A DNA stretch of 34,903 bases from positions 1 to 34,903 of the IMG/VR virus record IMGVR_UViG_3300030329_004362; one strand, 5' to 3'. Under the pieces are notes generated by a model. The model was not told where the DNA came from. It made no database searches and saw nothing but the letters and a program-made list of their open reading frames with translations. The position numbers were made by a program, and so were the translations under genes. This document shows positions 1 through 6,018 of the stretch, one piece after another. This stretch comes from a virus. Position 1 is the stretch's first letter, and each line of letters opens with the position of its first letter.

Positions 1-77
1 TTTTATTAAGTATGATAATTCGATATAATACAAGCAAATTTTAATTAACTAAAATAAAAGAGGATTATAAAATTATG
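1..77. repeat. Left copy of exact 77-bp terminal repeat
   Basis: Bases 1-77 are identical to 34251-34327. The identity stops right after an ATG start codon; different genes follow in the two copies. The likely meaning is that the contig is circular or circularly permuted and that the two ends come from different population variants. A true duplication in one molecule is the alternative. The copy includes the end of a small membrane-protein gene and the ribosome binding site of the next gene. Confidence 0.9.
3..44 (+). CDS. 3' end of small membrane protein gene (partial)
   Basis: The window opens inside a reading frame that ends with TAA at 42-44. It is identical to the last 14 codons of the complete 51-residue gene at 34139-34294, so this is that gene cut by the contig start and not a separate broken gene. 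A perfect TATAAT lies inside it at 24-29, but no good -35 box is visible. Confidence 0.75.
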   Translation, partial: LLSMIIRYNTSKF

Positions 78-272
78 AATGATACAAATATACAAGTTAA
101 AATTATAAAAGATAGTTATAATAAAGATACTGAAATTAGAACAATAACATTTCAGTATAAAACAGATTTCAATCAATTAATAATTAAAACAATTGATATT
201 TATACAGATTTAAATGAATATGAATTAGAAAATTATTTAGTTGATTCAATACCAACTTATCATTGCAAATAG
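75..272 (+). CDS. Hypothetical early protein, 65 aa
   Basis: The gene begins at the ATG that ends the 77-bp repeat, behind a GAGGATTATAAAATT ribosome binding site. The product is lysine-, isoleucine- and aspartate-rich with alternating hydrophobic strands, and no family is recognised. At the other end of the window the same position is taken by two different genes (34325-34435 and 34438-34788), so this is one allele of a variable cassette. It probably belongs to the early, host-interaction class by position. Confidence 0.65.
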   Translation: MNDTNIQVKIIKDSYNKDTEIRTITFQYKTDFNQLIIKTIDIYTDLNEYELENYLVDSIPTYHCK

Positions 273-285
273 GAGAATTATAAAA

Positions 286-753
286 ATGAGTAAAGCTAAT
301 AATTGTACAATAGGAACATTCATTGATGGATTATATTCTATAAATTCATTATTTGAAGATAAAAATTTATATAATAAATATATAAATGATGATAGCCAAG
401 TAAAACCAATCTATGAAGAATTTAGTAAATTCTTATTATCTAAAAAAATAGTAAGTAAAAAAGAACATGCTAAAATATCTAATGTTCATTTTGATGATAT
501 TCCATTTAACAATGTTATAGAATATGATAATAATTCTTTTATTGATTATGATAAAAATAATAATGAATATCTATTAACATTATATAATGCAAGTACAACA
601 AGTACAAACTTATTTAAACTAGAAATGTTATTATTTATGGAGTTTTATTTAGAAGAAATTTTAAACTTTTTTAATGCAGATACAGATGTGAATGATGATT
701 TTGAAGTAGCTTGTAGTGAATGTTATAATAACTTATATAAGGATAATAAATAA
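286..753 (+). CDS. Hypothetical acidic early protein, 155 aa
   Basis: I chose the ATG at 286 because it is preceded by AGGAGAATTATAAAA and matches the start seen in the second copy at 34781. An upstream in-frame ATG at 241 lies inside the previous gene and lacks a binding site. The product is acidic and rich in Asn, Asp and Phe; it contains a FDDIPF stretch internally. No known domain is recognised. Its first 123 bases recur at the right end of the window with one synonymous change and one Asn-to-Ser change. Its stop overlaps the next start (TAATG). Confidence 0.75.
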   Translation: MSKANNCTIGTFIDGLYSINSLFEDKNLYNKYINDDSQVKPIYEEFSKFLLSKKIVSKKEHAKISNVHFDDIPFNNVIEYDNNSFIDYDKNNNEYLLTLYNASTTSTNLFKLEMLLFMEFYLEEILNFFNADTDVNDDFEVACSECYNNLYKDNK

Positions 754-986
754 TGAGTATACCAAATAATGAAGCCAAATATGTATGTTCTTGGAATAAT
801 GGAGAAATTGTTGAAATACATACTGAAGAATCTTTTAGAGAACAATGGGAAGAAGAATTAAAACTTAATAAACAATGGGATATTTCCTTCTTTTGTCAAT
901 TTAAAGATTTTGATGAACTTTTTGATGATGGATTATGTAATGAAGAATCTGTTAGTATTGATAATATGTTTGTAGTGAGGTTATAA
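753..986 (+). CDS. Hypothetical acidic protein, 77 aa
   Basis: The start overlaps the previous stop by one base and the stop overlaps the next start by one base, so it is translationally coupled on both sides. The product is very acidic (many Glu and Asp) with several Trp and Phe residues. A DNA-mimic role would fit the charge, but nothing in the sequence shows it. Family not recognised. Confidence 0.7.
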   Translation: MSIPNNEAKYVCSWNNGEIVEIHTEESFREQWEEELKLNKQWDISFFCQFKDFDELFDDGLCNEESVSIDNMFVVRL

Positions 987-1258
987 TGAAAAATTATAGA
1001 TATAATAATAATATATCTGATATTAATTTCAGATATGTATTTGAAACCAAAAAAGATCGTGGTGTAGTACAAAGGTCTGTTAGAGTAGATTATTATAAAA
1101 TGCTTGAAATACTAGGTTTTAAAGATAAAAAAGATGATTTAGGTATAAGTTATAATGAATGCACTACTAGACAATTGCAGCTTATTAGTCATTTAATATC
1201 TAAATCTGATGATGTTTTAAGATGCAATGTGTTTGTTGGTGGTCAAATTATATTATAA
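986..1258 (+). CDS. Hypothetical early protein, 90 aa
   Basis: It starts one base into the previous stop codon. The product is mixed-charge, with a basic N-terminal half and a C-terminal half ending in a hydrophobic strand (VFVGGQIIL). No family is recognised. It lies in the run of small coupled early genes. Confidence 0.7.
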   Translation: MKNYRYNNNISDINFRYVFETKKDRGVVQRSVRVDYYKMLEILGFKDKKDDLGISYNECTTRQLQLISHLISKSDDVLRCNVFVGGQIIL

Positions 1259-1276
1259 ATATAGGAGATTATAATA

Positions 1277-1399
1277 ATGAAGAATAAAGAAATTGCAGAA
1301 GATTTAGAGAATGTTTTACATGATTTAACTAATGGAGAAATCTATGAAGCAATGAAGTATTTAGGAGATATAATTACATATTTAAAAAAGAATGACTAA
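1277..1399 (+). CDS. Small hypothetical protein, 40 aa
   Basis: This short gene has a strong binding site (AGGAGATTATAATA before the ATG). The product is acidic and predicted helical (many Glu, Leu, Ile, Lys). No family is recognised. The atypical C-rich stretch starts directly behind its stop. Confidence 0.6.
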   Translation: MKNKEIAEDLENVLHDLTNGEIYEAMKYLGDIITYLKKND

Positions 1400-1437
1400 T
1401 ACTCTTATTATATACTATCCATTCATATCTGTATGTG

Positions 1438-1691
1438 CAGGTCTATCCCCTAGTAATTTTATAAAGATCACTAGAGTTAGACCTTCACTACTATCCACTC
1501 ATAGAGCCGAATTTAGTGCAATTATAACCGATACTAATTATAATATGGGCATTCATTTAACGAGATATTATCCTCGCCTTGCTAAGCACTATGCCTGTTT
1601 GTCCACTTATATTGTCCTGTGCAAGATTCCCCTCTTTCTAGGACACAATCTTTATAACACGAAAGAGTATTTAACCAAAAAATGTTATAAA
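1438..1691 (+). ncRNA. Candidate structured RNA locus (C-rich, four hairpins)
   Basis: Between small genes lies about 340 bases without a convincing coding region. Its base use differs from the flanks, with more C and far fewer GA-rich codons. Four clean hairpins follow one another: AGGTCTA/TAGACCT (1439-1445 with 1478-1484) with inner CTAGT/ACTAG; ATTATAA/TTATAAT (1521-1527 with 1538-1544); TGTCCT/AGGACA (1613-1618 with 1640-1645); and TTTATAACA/TGTTATAAA (1651-1659 with 1683-1691). The motif TATCCA(T/C)TCATA occurs twice, near 1417 and 1492, with a looser copy near 1600. An open frame of 105 codons covers it (1392-1709), but its composition is unlike the neighbouring proteins. The transcribed strand is not certain. 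Confidence 0.4.
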
Positions 1692-1748
1692 TACAACTAT
1701 ATATATTAAGAATTATAAATTTAAAAAACAAACAAAGGAGTTATAATA

Positions 1749-1901
1749 ATGAAAGTAAAAGAACTTATAAAAGCACTAAAACAATGTGATCCAAATAGGC
1801 ATATTATATTTTGGAATGGAGAAGATAATATAGATGTAGATTATTGTTATGAAGATGAATGTAATAATGAAGATGTTATTTTAGGACAAAAAGAGTTATA
1901 A
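1749..1901 (+). CDS. Small acidic protein, 50 aa
   Basis: It follows the structured stretch and has a good site (AAAGGAGTTATAATA). The product begins with a basic, helical 15 residues and continues with a strongly acidic, Cys- and Trp-containing tail. The start resembles small phage proteins that begin MKVKELIKAL, but no function is known to me. Confidence 0.65.
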   Translation: MKVKELIKALKQCDPNRHIIFWNGEDNIDVDYCYEDECNNEDVILGQKEL

Positions 1902-1933
1902 TTATTATAATATTTACGAGGAGAACTAAAATA

Positions 1934-1981
1934 ATGTTTGGAATTGTAAAGTATTATGTATTAAATTTGAAAAGAAAATAG
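1934..1981 (+). CDS. Possible 15-aa micro-ORF or leader peptide
   Basis: A perfect GAGGAGA site stands nine bases before an ATG, and the frame runs for 15 codons to TAG at 1979-1981. It ends 11 bases before the next gene. The peptide is hydrophobic then basic. It may be a real microprotein or only a translated leader that couples to the next gene. Confidence 0.35.
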   Translation: MFGIVKYYVLNLKRK

Positions 1982-1992
1982 AAAGGTAAAAA

Positions 1993-2202
1993 ATGAAAGA
2001 TTATTTAAATGATGGAGAATATAGCGAGTTTCAAGTTATATTAGATAAAGAATTTGAGAAGGCACAAAAGCTAGATGTAGATAAGGCTTTTGATGAAACT
2101 CTTAAAGTTATAAGAAAACTTGCTAGACAACTTAATGATGATGATTGTTATAACTACACAGAGAAGATGAAAAAATGGTTTAATAAAGAGTGGGGGATAT
2201 AA
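1993..2202 (+). CDS. Hypothetical protein, 69 aa
   Basis: Start preceded by AGAAAGGTAAAAA. The product is charged and predicted helical throughout, with a Trp-containing end. Its stop overlaps the next start (TAATG). No family recognised. Confidence 0.65.
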   Translation: MKDYLNDGEYSEFQVILDKEFEKAQKLDVDKAFDETLKVIRKLARQLNDDDCYNYTEKMKKWFNKEWGI

Positions 2203-2357
2203 TGAAAAATATAAAAATGCCGATATATTACATCATAGAAGAAAGTGGAGAAAAGTATTATGATTTTGAAGAAATGGCTAACGAACTTGAAAATCGTATA
2301 TGTAAAAAACTAGGGCGAAATGTATTAATAACTATATCTGAAGTGGAGGAAGAATAA
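2202..2357 (+). CDS. Hypothetical protein, 51 aa
   Basis: It overlaps the previous stop by one base and the next start by one base. A beta strand (MPIYYIIE), a helical charged middle and a second strand (NVLITISEVEE) suggest a small alpha/beta fold. No family recognised. Confidence 0.65.
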   Translation: MKNIKMPIYYIIEESGEKYYDFEEMANELENRICKKLGRNVLITISEVEEE

Positions 2358-2482
2358 TGACACAAGCAATGTATGATTTAGTATATCTTCTTGAGAGTTT
2401 AGTAAATATGGGATTTAAGATCACATTATTAATATTTATTTATAAATGTATAAAGAGCAGAAGGAGGCTTATAAATGAGTGA
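2357..2482 (+). CDS. Small membrane-associated protein, 41 aa
   Basis: The frame starts in the previous stop and ends inside the next gene, an 8-base overlap. A hydrophobic segment (residues about 20-29, FKITLLIFIY) is followed by a basic end with KSRRR. One membrane span with the basic end in the cytoplasm is likely. Function unknown. Confidence 0.55.
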   Translation: MTQAMYDLVYLLESLVNMGFKITLLIFIYKCIKSRRRLINE

Positions 2483-2603
2483 TTATATAAAAGGAATTTT
2501 AATGGGAATATTGATAACATTATTATTAATAACTATGATGGGTTTTGGTGGCTCTCCACTTGGGACTAAATACAACCCAATGTATGTTAAAATAGTAGGA
2601 TAA
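2475..2603 (+). CDS. Small membrane protein, 42 aa
   Basis: It has an AAGGAGGCTTATAA site within the end of the upstream gene. Residues about 6-24 form one strongly hydrophobic span (ILMGILITLLLITMMGF), followed by a short soluble tail. Together with the gene before it this makes a pair of small membrane proteins, of unknown role. Confidence 0.6.
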   Translation: MSDYIKGILMGILITLLLITMMGFGGSPLGTKYNPMYVKIVG

Positions 2604-2615
2604 AAGGAGAAAAAA

Positions 2616-2828
2616 ATGTCAAGAATGTCAGAAAAACACTATGAAGAATCACAACAACCACAACCTGATTGTCCTTCCATAGAGTATTATATGACTTATG
2701 ATTATATTGGTAAGTGGACACCAAAAATCTGGAATTGGTTTGAGAAGAAATATTGTGTTGGGCAGCTTATGGCTAATTATAAACAACCTAAACATATAAA
2801 AATAGAAAAAGAGGAGATTCCGTTTTGA
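2616..2828 (+). CDS. Small protein with SSB-like C-terminal tail, 70 aa
   Basis: A strong AAAAGGAGAAAAAA site precedes the ATG. The N-terminal part is polar (Ser, Gln, Pro), the middle is rich in Trp and Tyr, and the protein ends KEEIPF. That ending resembles the acidic tip of bacterial single-stranded DNA-binding protein (DDDIPF), which docks many host repair and replication enzymes. The rest does not look like an OB fold. Two other proteins in this block end in a similar way (ERF and the 83-residue protein). A role in contacting host replication proteins is inference. Confidence 0.65.
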   Translation: MSRMSEKHYEESQQPQPDCPSIEYYMTYDYIGKWTPKIWNWFEKKYCVGQLMANYKQPKHIKIEKEEIPF

Positions 2829-2830
2829 GA

Positions 2831-2986
2831 ATGATAGACATAGAACTAATGATCAAGTTATTAAAAAAGACTTCAAAGATTATGGGAAATTTAAATGGGG
2901 ATGCTATAACCTCATTAAATCAAATGATTCCACTAAAAATGGAAATAGATGATGTTATTAATAAAATAGAAAAGGAAGAAGAATGA
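2831..2986 (+). CDS. Small coiled-coil protein, 51 aa
   Basis: The likely start is ATG at 2831; a TTG at 2825 in the same frame, overlapping the previous stop, is possible. The product is helical with Leu/Ile/Met heptad-like spacing and ends in a run of Glu. Its TGA overlaps the ATG of the ParB-like gene (ATGA), so the two are coupled. Family unknown. Confidence 0.55.
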   Translation: MIDIELMIKLLKKTSKIMGNLNGDAITSLNQMIPLKMEIDDVINKIEKEEE

Positions 2987-3714
2987 AAAAGATAAATGAA
3001 GTATATGAAACCTACGATTATAGTTTATTTGATTTTTTGCCTACTAATAGAGATGTAGATAAAAATCATGTTAAAAGAATAAAGAAATCAATGTTAAAAA
3101 GAAGACTATTAACTCCGATTATAATTAATGAAAAGGGGCAGATAATAGATGGTCAGCACAGATATGTTGCTCAAAAAAGTTTAAATATGTCTATTCCTTA
3201 TGTGGTGGAAAAAGGATATGGAGTAGATGAAGCAAAAATACTTAATTTGATTCAGCAAAATTGGAATATAGAAGCTTGGGTAACTCATTATTGTCGGCAT
3301 AATAATGATAACTATATAGCTTATAGAAAATTTAAAAGCAAGTATGGTTTTGAATCAGCACAATGTATTTATATATTAACTCAAGGAAACCCTATTACAG
3401 CAATGTCATTTAAAGCAGGGAACTTTAAGGTTGGTTCTTTAGATGCTGCCTATGAATATGCAGATAAAATATTGTCTTTAAAGCCATATTGTGAAGAATA
3501 TAACAGAAGATATTTTGTGAGGGCTATGATAACTTGTTTTAAGAGAACTTCTAGTGAATTTTCAGCAGCTTATAGCCATGACCATTTTTTATATAAATTA
3601 TCTAAGCAGAATAATTCTTTAGAAAAATGTGTTGATAAGGAGCATTACTTAAAACTAATACAGAAAATTTATAACCATAAGACAATTAAGTCTAAAAAAA
3701 TAAGATTATATTAA
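2983..3714 (+). CDS. ParB/Srx-fold protein, 243 aa
   Basis: Residues 17-75 match the ParB/sulfiredoxin N-terminal fold: a LPTNRDVD segment, a helix that follows, 'LLTPIIINEKGQIIDGQHR' with the hallmark GQHR at 57-60, then a strand. In this family that motif binds nucleotide (CTP in true ParB) and can support nuclease or regulatory roles. The remaining 165 residues are helical, Tyr-rich and basic at the end, and carry no domain I recognise. There is no ParA beside it, so plasmid-type partitioning is unlikely. It stands directly before the ERF gene, which suggests a task in DNA processing or regulation during replication. Confidence 0.8.
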   Translation: MKKINEVYETYDYSLFDFLPTNRDVDKNHVKRIKKSMLKRRLLTPIIINEKGQIIDGQHRYVAQKSLNMSIPYVVEKGYGVDEAKILNLIQQNWNIEAWVTHYCRHNNDNYIAYRKFKSKYGFESAQCIYILTQGNPITAMSFKAGNFKVGSLDAAYEYADKILSLKPYCEEYNRRYFVRAMITCFKRTSSEFSAAYSHDHFLYKLSKQNNSLEKCVDKEHYLKLIQKIYNHKTIKSKKIRLY

Positions 3715-3734
3715 TAAAATAGAAAGGGAAGAAA

Positions 3735-4160
3735 ATGAGTAAACAAGAAACAAGCATTTATAATAAACTTTATAAGGTGCAAAAAGAGATAGGGGCAATT
3801 AGTAAGGATTCTAAAAACCCATTTTATAATTCAAAGTATTTTGATATAAACTCTTTAATCAAACAAGTCACACCAATACTAGAAAAGCATAAATTATTAT
3901 TATTGCAACCTATTAGAGATGGGAAACAATATAGTGTAATAATTGATCTTGATGGTGGTTCTTTTGAATCGTCATTAACATTACCTACTGACTTAGATGC
4001 TCAAAAAATAGGTTCTGCAATAACATATTACAGAAGATATACATTGCAATCATTATTAGCATTACAATCAGAAGATGATGATGGGAATAGTGCAATACCT
4101 AGTAAGAAAAAATCAACAAATAAAAATGCAGTAATGCACGAGGAAGGAATAGGGTTTTAA
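3735..4160 (+). CDS. erf: ERF-family single-strand annealing protein
   Basis: This 141-residue protein fits the ERF recombinase family: an N-terminal helix (SIYNKLYKVQKEIGAISKDS), the N-P-F-Y-N-S-KYF-D-I-N-SL segment (about 28-41), and the strong GSAITYYRRYTLQSLLAL block (93-110). ERF proteins bind single-stranded DNA and anneal homologous strands, which serves recombination and genome circularisation. The C-terminal tail is polar and ends EEGIGF, similar to an SSB tip. It is coupled closely to the XRE-type gene (2-base gap) and lies in the DNA-handling block. Confidence 0.85.
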   Translation: MSKQETSIYNKLYKVQKEIGAISKDSKNPFYNSKYFDINSLIKQVTPILEKHKLLLLQPIRDGKQYSVIIDLDGGSFESSLTLPTDLDAQKIGSAITYYRRYTLQSLLALQSEDDDGNSAIPSKKKSTNKNAVMHEEGIGF

Positions 4161-4162
4161 TT

Positions 4163-4381
4163 ATGGAAAATAATATAAAACAAGTAATACAAAAAGAAGG
4201 TAAGAAGCAAAAATGGATTGCTGACAAGATAGGTGTTAGCGAAACAGATATATCTTCTTATATAGCAGGTAGAAGAAAGCCTAATCATGAGAGGTTAGTT
4301 GCTATGTGTCGGTTATTAAATTGTAGAATAGTAGATTTATATCCGAATAGCAAAAGGCAAGTAACTTATAAATTAGATTAG
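4163..4381 (+). CDS. XRE/Cro-type helix-turn-helix regulator, 72 aa
   Basis: The product is almost only a five-helix XRE domain: residues about 13-40 (KKQKWIADKIGVSETDISS and the turn into GRRKP) form the helix-turn-helix, and LVAMCRLLNCRIVDLY (45-60) is the closing helix. It is short, as for Cro proteins and phage antirepressors. Dyads in the control regions at 29737-29758, 33800-33912 and 34086-34101 are candidate targets, but nothing here shows which. No opposing repressor gene is present. Confidence 0.85.
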   Translation: MENNIKQVIQKEGKKQKWIADKIGVSETDISSYIAGRRKPNHERLVAMCRLLNCRIVDLYPNSKRQVTYKLD

Positions 4382-4389
4382 GAGGGGTT

Positions 4390-4455
4390 ATGGATTTAAT
4401 ATTAGGAATGTTTTTATTAATAATAATAATAGGGTTTACTGCCTTATTTAGCTAA
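4390..4455 (+). CDS. Single-span membrane microprotein, 21 aa
   Basis: A full AGGAGGGG site lies five bases before the ATG, much better than chance. The 21 residues are almost one continuous hydrophobic helix (LILGMFLLIIIIGFTALF). It is a likely membrane microprotein of unknown role between the regulator and the SSB-tail protein. Confidence 0.5.
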   Translation: MDLILGMFLLIIIIGFTALFS

Positions 4456-4478
4456 AAAGAAAAGGAGAAATAAATCGT

Positions 4479-4730
4479 ATGCAAAAAGAATATGATAACA
4501 CAAACAAAGGGTTTCTATTCAGAAACGAAACTGCTAACGAGGAAAACAAACAGCCTTACATGACTGGTAAGCTGAATGTTGAAGGTAAAGATCTTCAAAT
4601 AGCAGGGTGGATGACGGAATCTAAAGCTGGAAAGAAATTCTTGAGTTTAAAGGTTCAAGAGCCTAAACCTCAAGAAGTTAAAGCTGCTAATAATAATAAT
4701 ACCTCAACAACGGATGATATACCCTTCTAA
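4479..4730 (+). CDS. Small protein with SSB-type C-terminal tip, 83 aa
   Basis: The protein has a compact beta-rich N-terminal half (strands at about residues 28-52, including MTGKLNV and DLQIAGWM), then a Lys/Glu/Pro and Asn/Thr-rich linker, and ends TTDDIPF, close to the bacterial SSB tip DDDIPF. This layout (binding domain, flexible linker, acidic tip) is that of single-stranded DNA-binding proteins, but the core is shorter than a standard OB fold, so the function is inferred from layout and from its place beside ERF. A large hairpin follows directly. Confidence 0.6.
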   Translation: MQKEYDNTNKGFLFRNETANEENKQPYMTGKLNVEGKDLQIAGWMTESKAGKKFLSLKVQEPKPQEVKAANNNNTSTTDDIPF

Positions 4731-4750
4731 AAGGTGAGGAAACAATAGTA

Positions 4751-4802
4751 AATATGGGTGGGAAGCCACAACTCCCTTATATCACCAATTCCTGCCCATA
4801 TT
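4751..4802 (+). promoter_or_regulatory. Long RNA hairpin between genes
   Basis: AATATGGGTGGGAA (4751-4764) pairs with TTCCTGCCCATATT (4789-4802): 14 consecutive pairs, of which two are G-U, around a 24-base loop. No T run follows; instead the ribosome binding site of the next gene (GAAAGGATTATAT) begins immediately. It is therefore unlikely to be a simple terminator. A processing, stability or translation-control element fits better. A 16-codon frame lies inside it. Confidence 0.7.
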
Positions 4803-4804
4803 GA
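4754..4804 (+). CDS. Candidate 16-codon ORF embedded in the hairpin
   Basis: The frame begins at the ATG in the left arm and ends TGA right after the right arm, so the stem-loop and the frame occupy the same bases. A GAGGA stands about 14 bases before the ATG, longer than ideal spacing. The peptide has Pro, Cys and Tyr residues (MGGKPQLPYITNSCPY). It may be a leader peptide whose translation opens the hairpin; coding by chance is possible. Confidence 0.3.
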   Translation: MGGKPQLPYITNSCPY

Positions 4805-4815
4805 AAGGATTATAT

Positions 4816-4977
4816 ATGAAATGTAAAGAATGTAATAACGAGATTACAAAAGAAAACCAAAAGGTTGTTTCAGGTGTTGGTAAATATAAAAGTAAATGTA
4901 ATGATTGTTATAAAGAGTATCACAAAAAATATGCTAGAAAAAAAGCTAAAGCATTAAAAGAAGCGAGGTGGTTTTGA
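4816..4977 (+). CDS. Zinc-ribbon microprotein, 53 aa
   Basis: Two Cys pairs, CKEC near the start (residues 3-6) and CNDC at about 29-32, form a short zinc ribbon. The rest is basic and helical (HKKYARKKAKALKEAR). A nucleic-acid-binding role is plausible. Its TGA overlaps the ATG of the replication-type gene. Confidence 0.7.
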   Translation: MKCKECNNEITKENQKVVSGVGKYKSKCNDCYKEYHKKYARKKAKALKEARWF

Positions 4978-5465
4978 TGTTTCTTGAAATCAAAATTAGA
5001 AAAGATGGAGAGGAAAAATGGGTAAATGCTCATAAGTTTTTTGATTATATGATTAAAGAATATTCTAAGGTTAAATATGAGGGTAAAAAAGTAGACCCTT
5101 ATCCAGATAGAGTTAATAAATTTTACGATAATATCCCAAAAGAATTAATAGATATGTGGGCAAAAGCCTATCCTAATGTAGATATTAAAGGGGAATGTGA
5201 AAAGGCTAGGGTTTGGCTATTATCTAATACAAATAAAGCAAAGAAAGATTTTAAAGGTTTTACAAATAGGTGGCTTGGAAAAGCTTGTCAAAATGGTGGC
5301 TCTATTCCCGTTCAAATGGAACATAAGATAGAGAAACAAATACAAGAACGCAGAGAGTATATGGAAAAATCAAAAGTAGAAGATGCTGCGACAAGAGAAG
5401 AAAAACAAGAAATTATATCAGATATATTAGCAAAATTATCTAAAAAGAAAGGAAGCAAAAAATGA
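4977..5465 (+). CDS. Putative phage replication protein, 162 aa
   Basis: I place the start at ATG 4977, which overlaps the previous stop and follows GAGGTGG; a GTG at 4968 in frame is less likely. Residues about 52-105 carry a segment typical of phage replication initiator and helicase-loader-type proteins: IPKELIDMWAKAYPNVDI, then ARVWLL and FTNRWLGKA (compare the common pattern YP.VD...E...A..WL.....K....F..RWL). The end is charged and helical. Its place after the ERF and SSB-tail genes supports a replication role. No ATPase motif is present, so it is not itself a helicase. Confidence 0.6.
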   Translation: MFLEIKIRKDGEEKWVNAHKFFDYMIKEYSKVKYEGKKVDPYPDRVNKFYDNIPKELIDMWAKAYPNVDIKGECEKARVWLLSNTNKAKKDFKGFTNRWLGKACQNGGSIPVQMEHKIEKQIQERREYMEKSKVEDAATREEKQEIISDILAKLSKKKGSKK

Positions 5466-5674
5466 GCTATGATAAAGACATAGAAATACTAAGGAGAGAA
5501 ATAGGAATCCTTGCAGAAGCAAACCATAAATTGCAAGACAAATTAAACATTGCAATAGAAGGTTTAAAAGCATTAATTTCTGATGGTATCCAATCAGGCA
5601 TCGCTAAGGATACTTTAGAAGAAATCAAAAAATTAGATTTGCCACAAGAAGATCTTAATACGGATTTAAAGTAA
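5462..5674 (+). CDS. Coiled-coil hypothetical protein, 70 aa
   Basis: Its ATG overlaps the upstream stop (ATGA). Residues 5-40 have a heptad pattern of Ile/Leu and should form a coiled coil; the end is acidic. No family is recognised. It is the last gene before the tRNA-like RNA. Confidence 0.65.
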   Translation: MSYDKDIEILRREIGILAEANHKLQDKLNIAIEGLKALISDGIQSGIAKDTLEEIKKLDLPQEDLNTDLK

Positions 5675-5710
5675 GTCGGATTACTTGTGTTAATCACACC
5701 TTGTGGTATT

Positions 5711-5786
5711 GGGGGTGCTAGGTTCGATTATAGGGTTTCCCTTTCTATTGCCTTATAATACGGAGGTTCGATTCCTCCCACCTCCA
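5711..5786 (+). ncRNA. Minimal tmRNA-like / tRNA-like RNA
   Basis: The 76 bases fold as the tRNA domain of tmRNA. Acceptor stem: GGGGGTG (5711-5717) with CACCTCC (5779-5785), seven pairs including G3-U70, then A as discriminator (5786). G3-U70 is the alanyl-tRNA synthetase identity pair, and the stem differs from typical tmRNA (GGGGCTG/CAGCTCC) at one pair only. T arm: GGAGG-TTCGATT-CCTCC (5762-5778), with a canonical T loop. There is no D stem; CTAGGTTCG (5718-5726) resembles the D-loop region of tmRNA. A nine-pair helix, 5727-5735 with 5751-5759, replaces the anticodon arm and has a 15-base loop without a tag frame. CCA is not encoded. A degenerate tRNA or an attachment-site remnant is the alternative. 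Confidence 0.65.
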
Positions 5787-5823
5787 CAAGTTTTATTTAT
5801 CAACTCATCAAGAAAGGCACACT

Positions 5824-6018
5824 ATGACAGACAGAATATATGTAAGAGGGATTCTTCGAGATATGTTGAATCACTATTACGATAATATTGGAAAACCATC
5901 AAAATATACTGGCGACACTATAACACCAAAAATGATATCAAGGGTAACAGAAAGATATTTAGAATTAGGAGGTAAACTTACTCGTGAGGAATGTGAGGCT
6001 GATAGGGAAGGATACTAA
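5824..6018 (+). CDS. Hypothetical protein, 64 aa
   Basis: The start follows AAGAAAGG with suitable spacing. The product is helical and charged and ends in an acidic segment that overlaps the next gene by 35 bases. No family is recognised. Confidence 0.6.
   Translation: MTDRIYVRGILRDMLNHYYDNIGKPSKYTGDTITPKMISRVTERYLELGGKLTREECEADREGY

Noticed and set aside
24-29. TATAAT as early promoter (also at 34274-34279 and 34208-34213)
   Set aside because: The boxes lie inside the 51-codon gene and no acceptable -35 box is at 16-18 bases distance; AT-rich DNA gives many such matches.
1392-1709. 105-codon open frame on the plus strand
   Set aside because: Weak binding site, nearly no acidic residues, atypical codon use, and it covers four perfect hairpins. 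I treat the stretch as a candidate structured RNA, but coding is not fully excluded.
2983-3714. Plasmid-type partition system (ParB) and hence a phage-plasmid
   Set aside because: No ParA ATPase gene and no centromere-like repeats beside the gene; ParB-fold proteins are common in lytic phages.
4751-4802. Rho-independent terminator
   Set aside because: The stem is strong, but no T run follows and a ribosome binding site begins at once.
5711-5786. Ordinary tRNA gene
   Set aside because: No D stem and no 7-base anticodon loop; a nine-pair stem with a 15-base loop stands in place of the anticodon arm.
5762-5786. Phage attachment site (tRNA 3' end as attP core)
   Set aside because: The 5' acceptor strand is also present and pairs fully, and no integrase gene exists in the window.
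5703-5885. 60-codon frame over the tRNA-like RNA
   Set aside because: It runs through the acceptor and T arms of the RNA into the next gene and has no binding site; judged to be a shadow.
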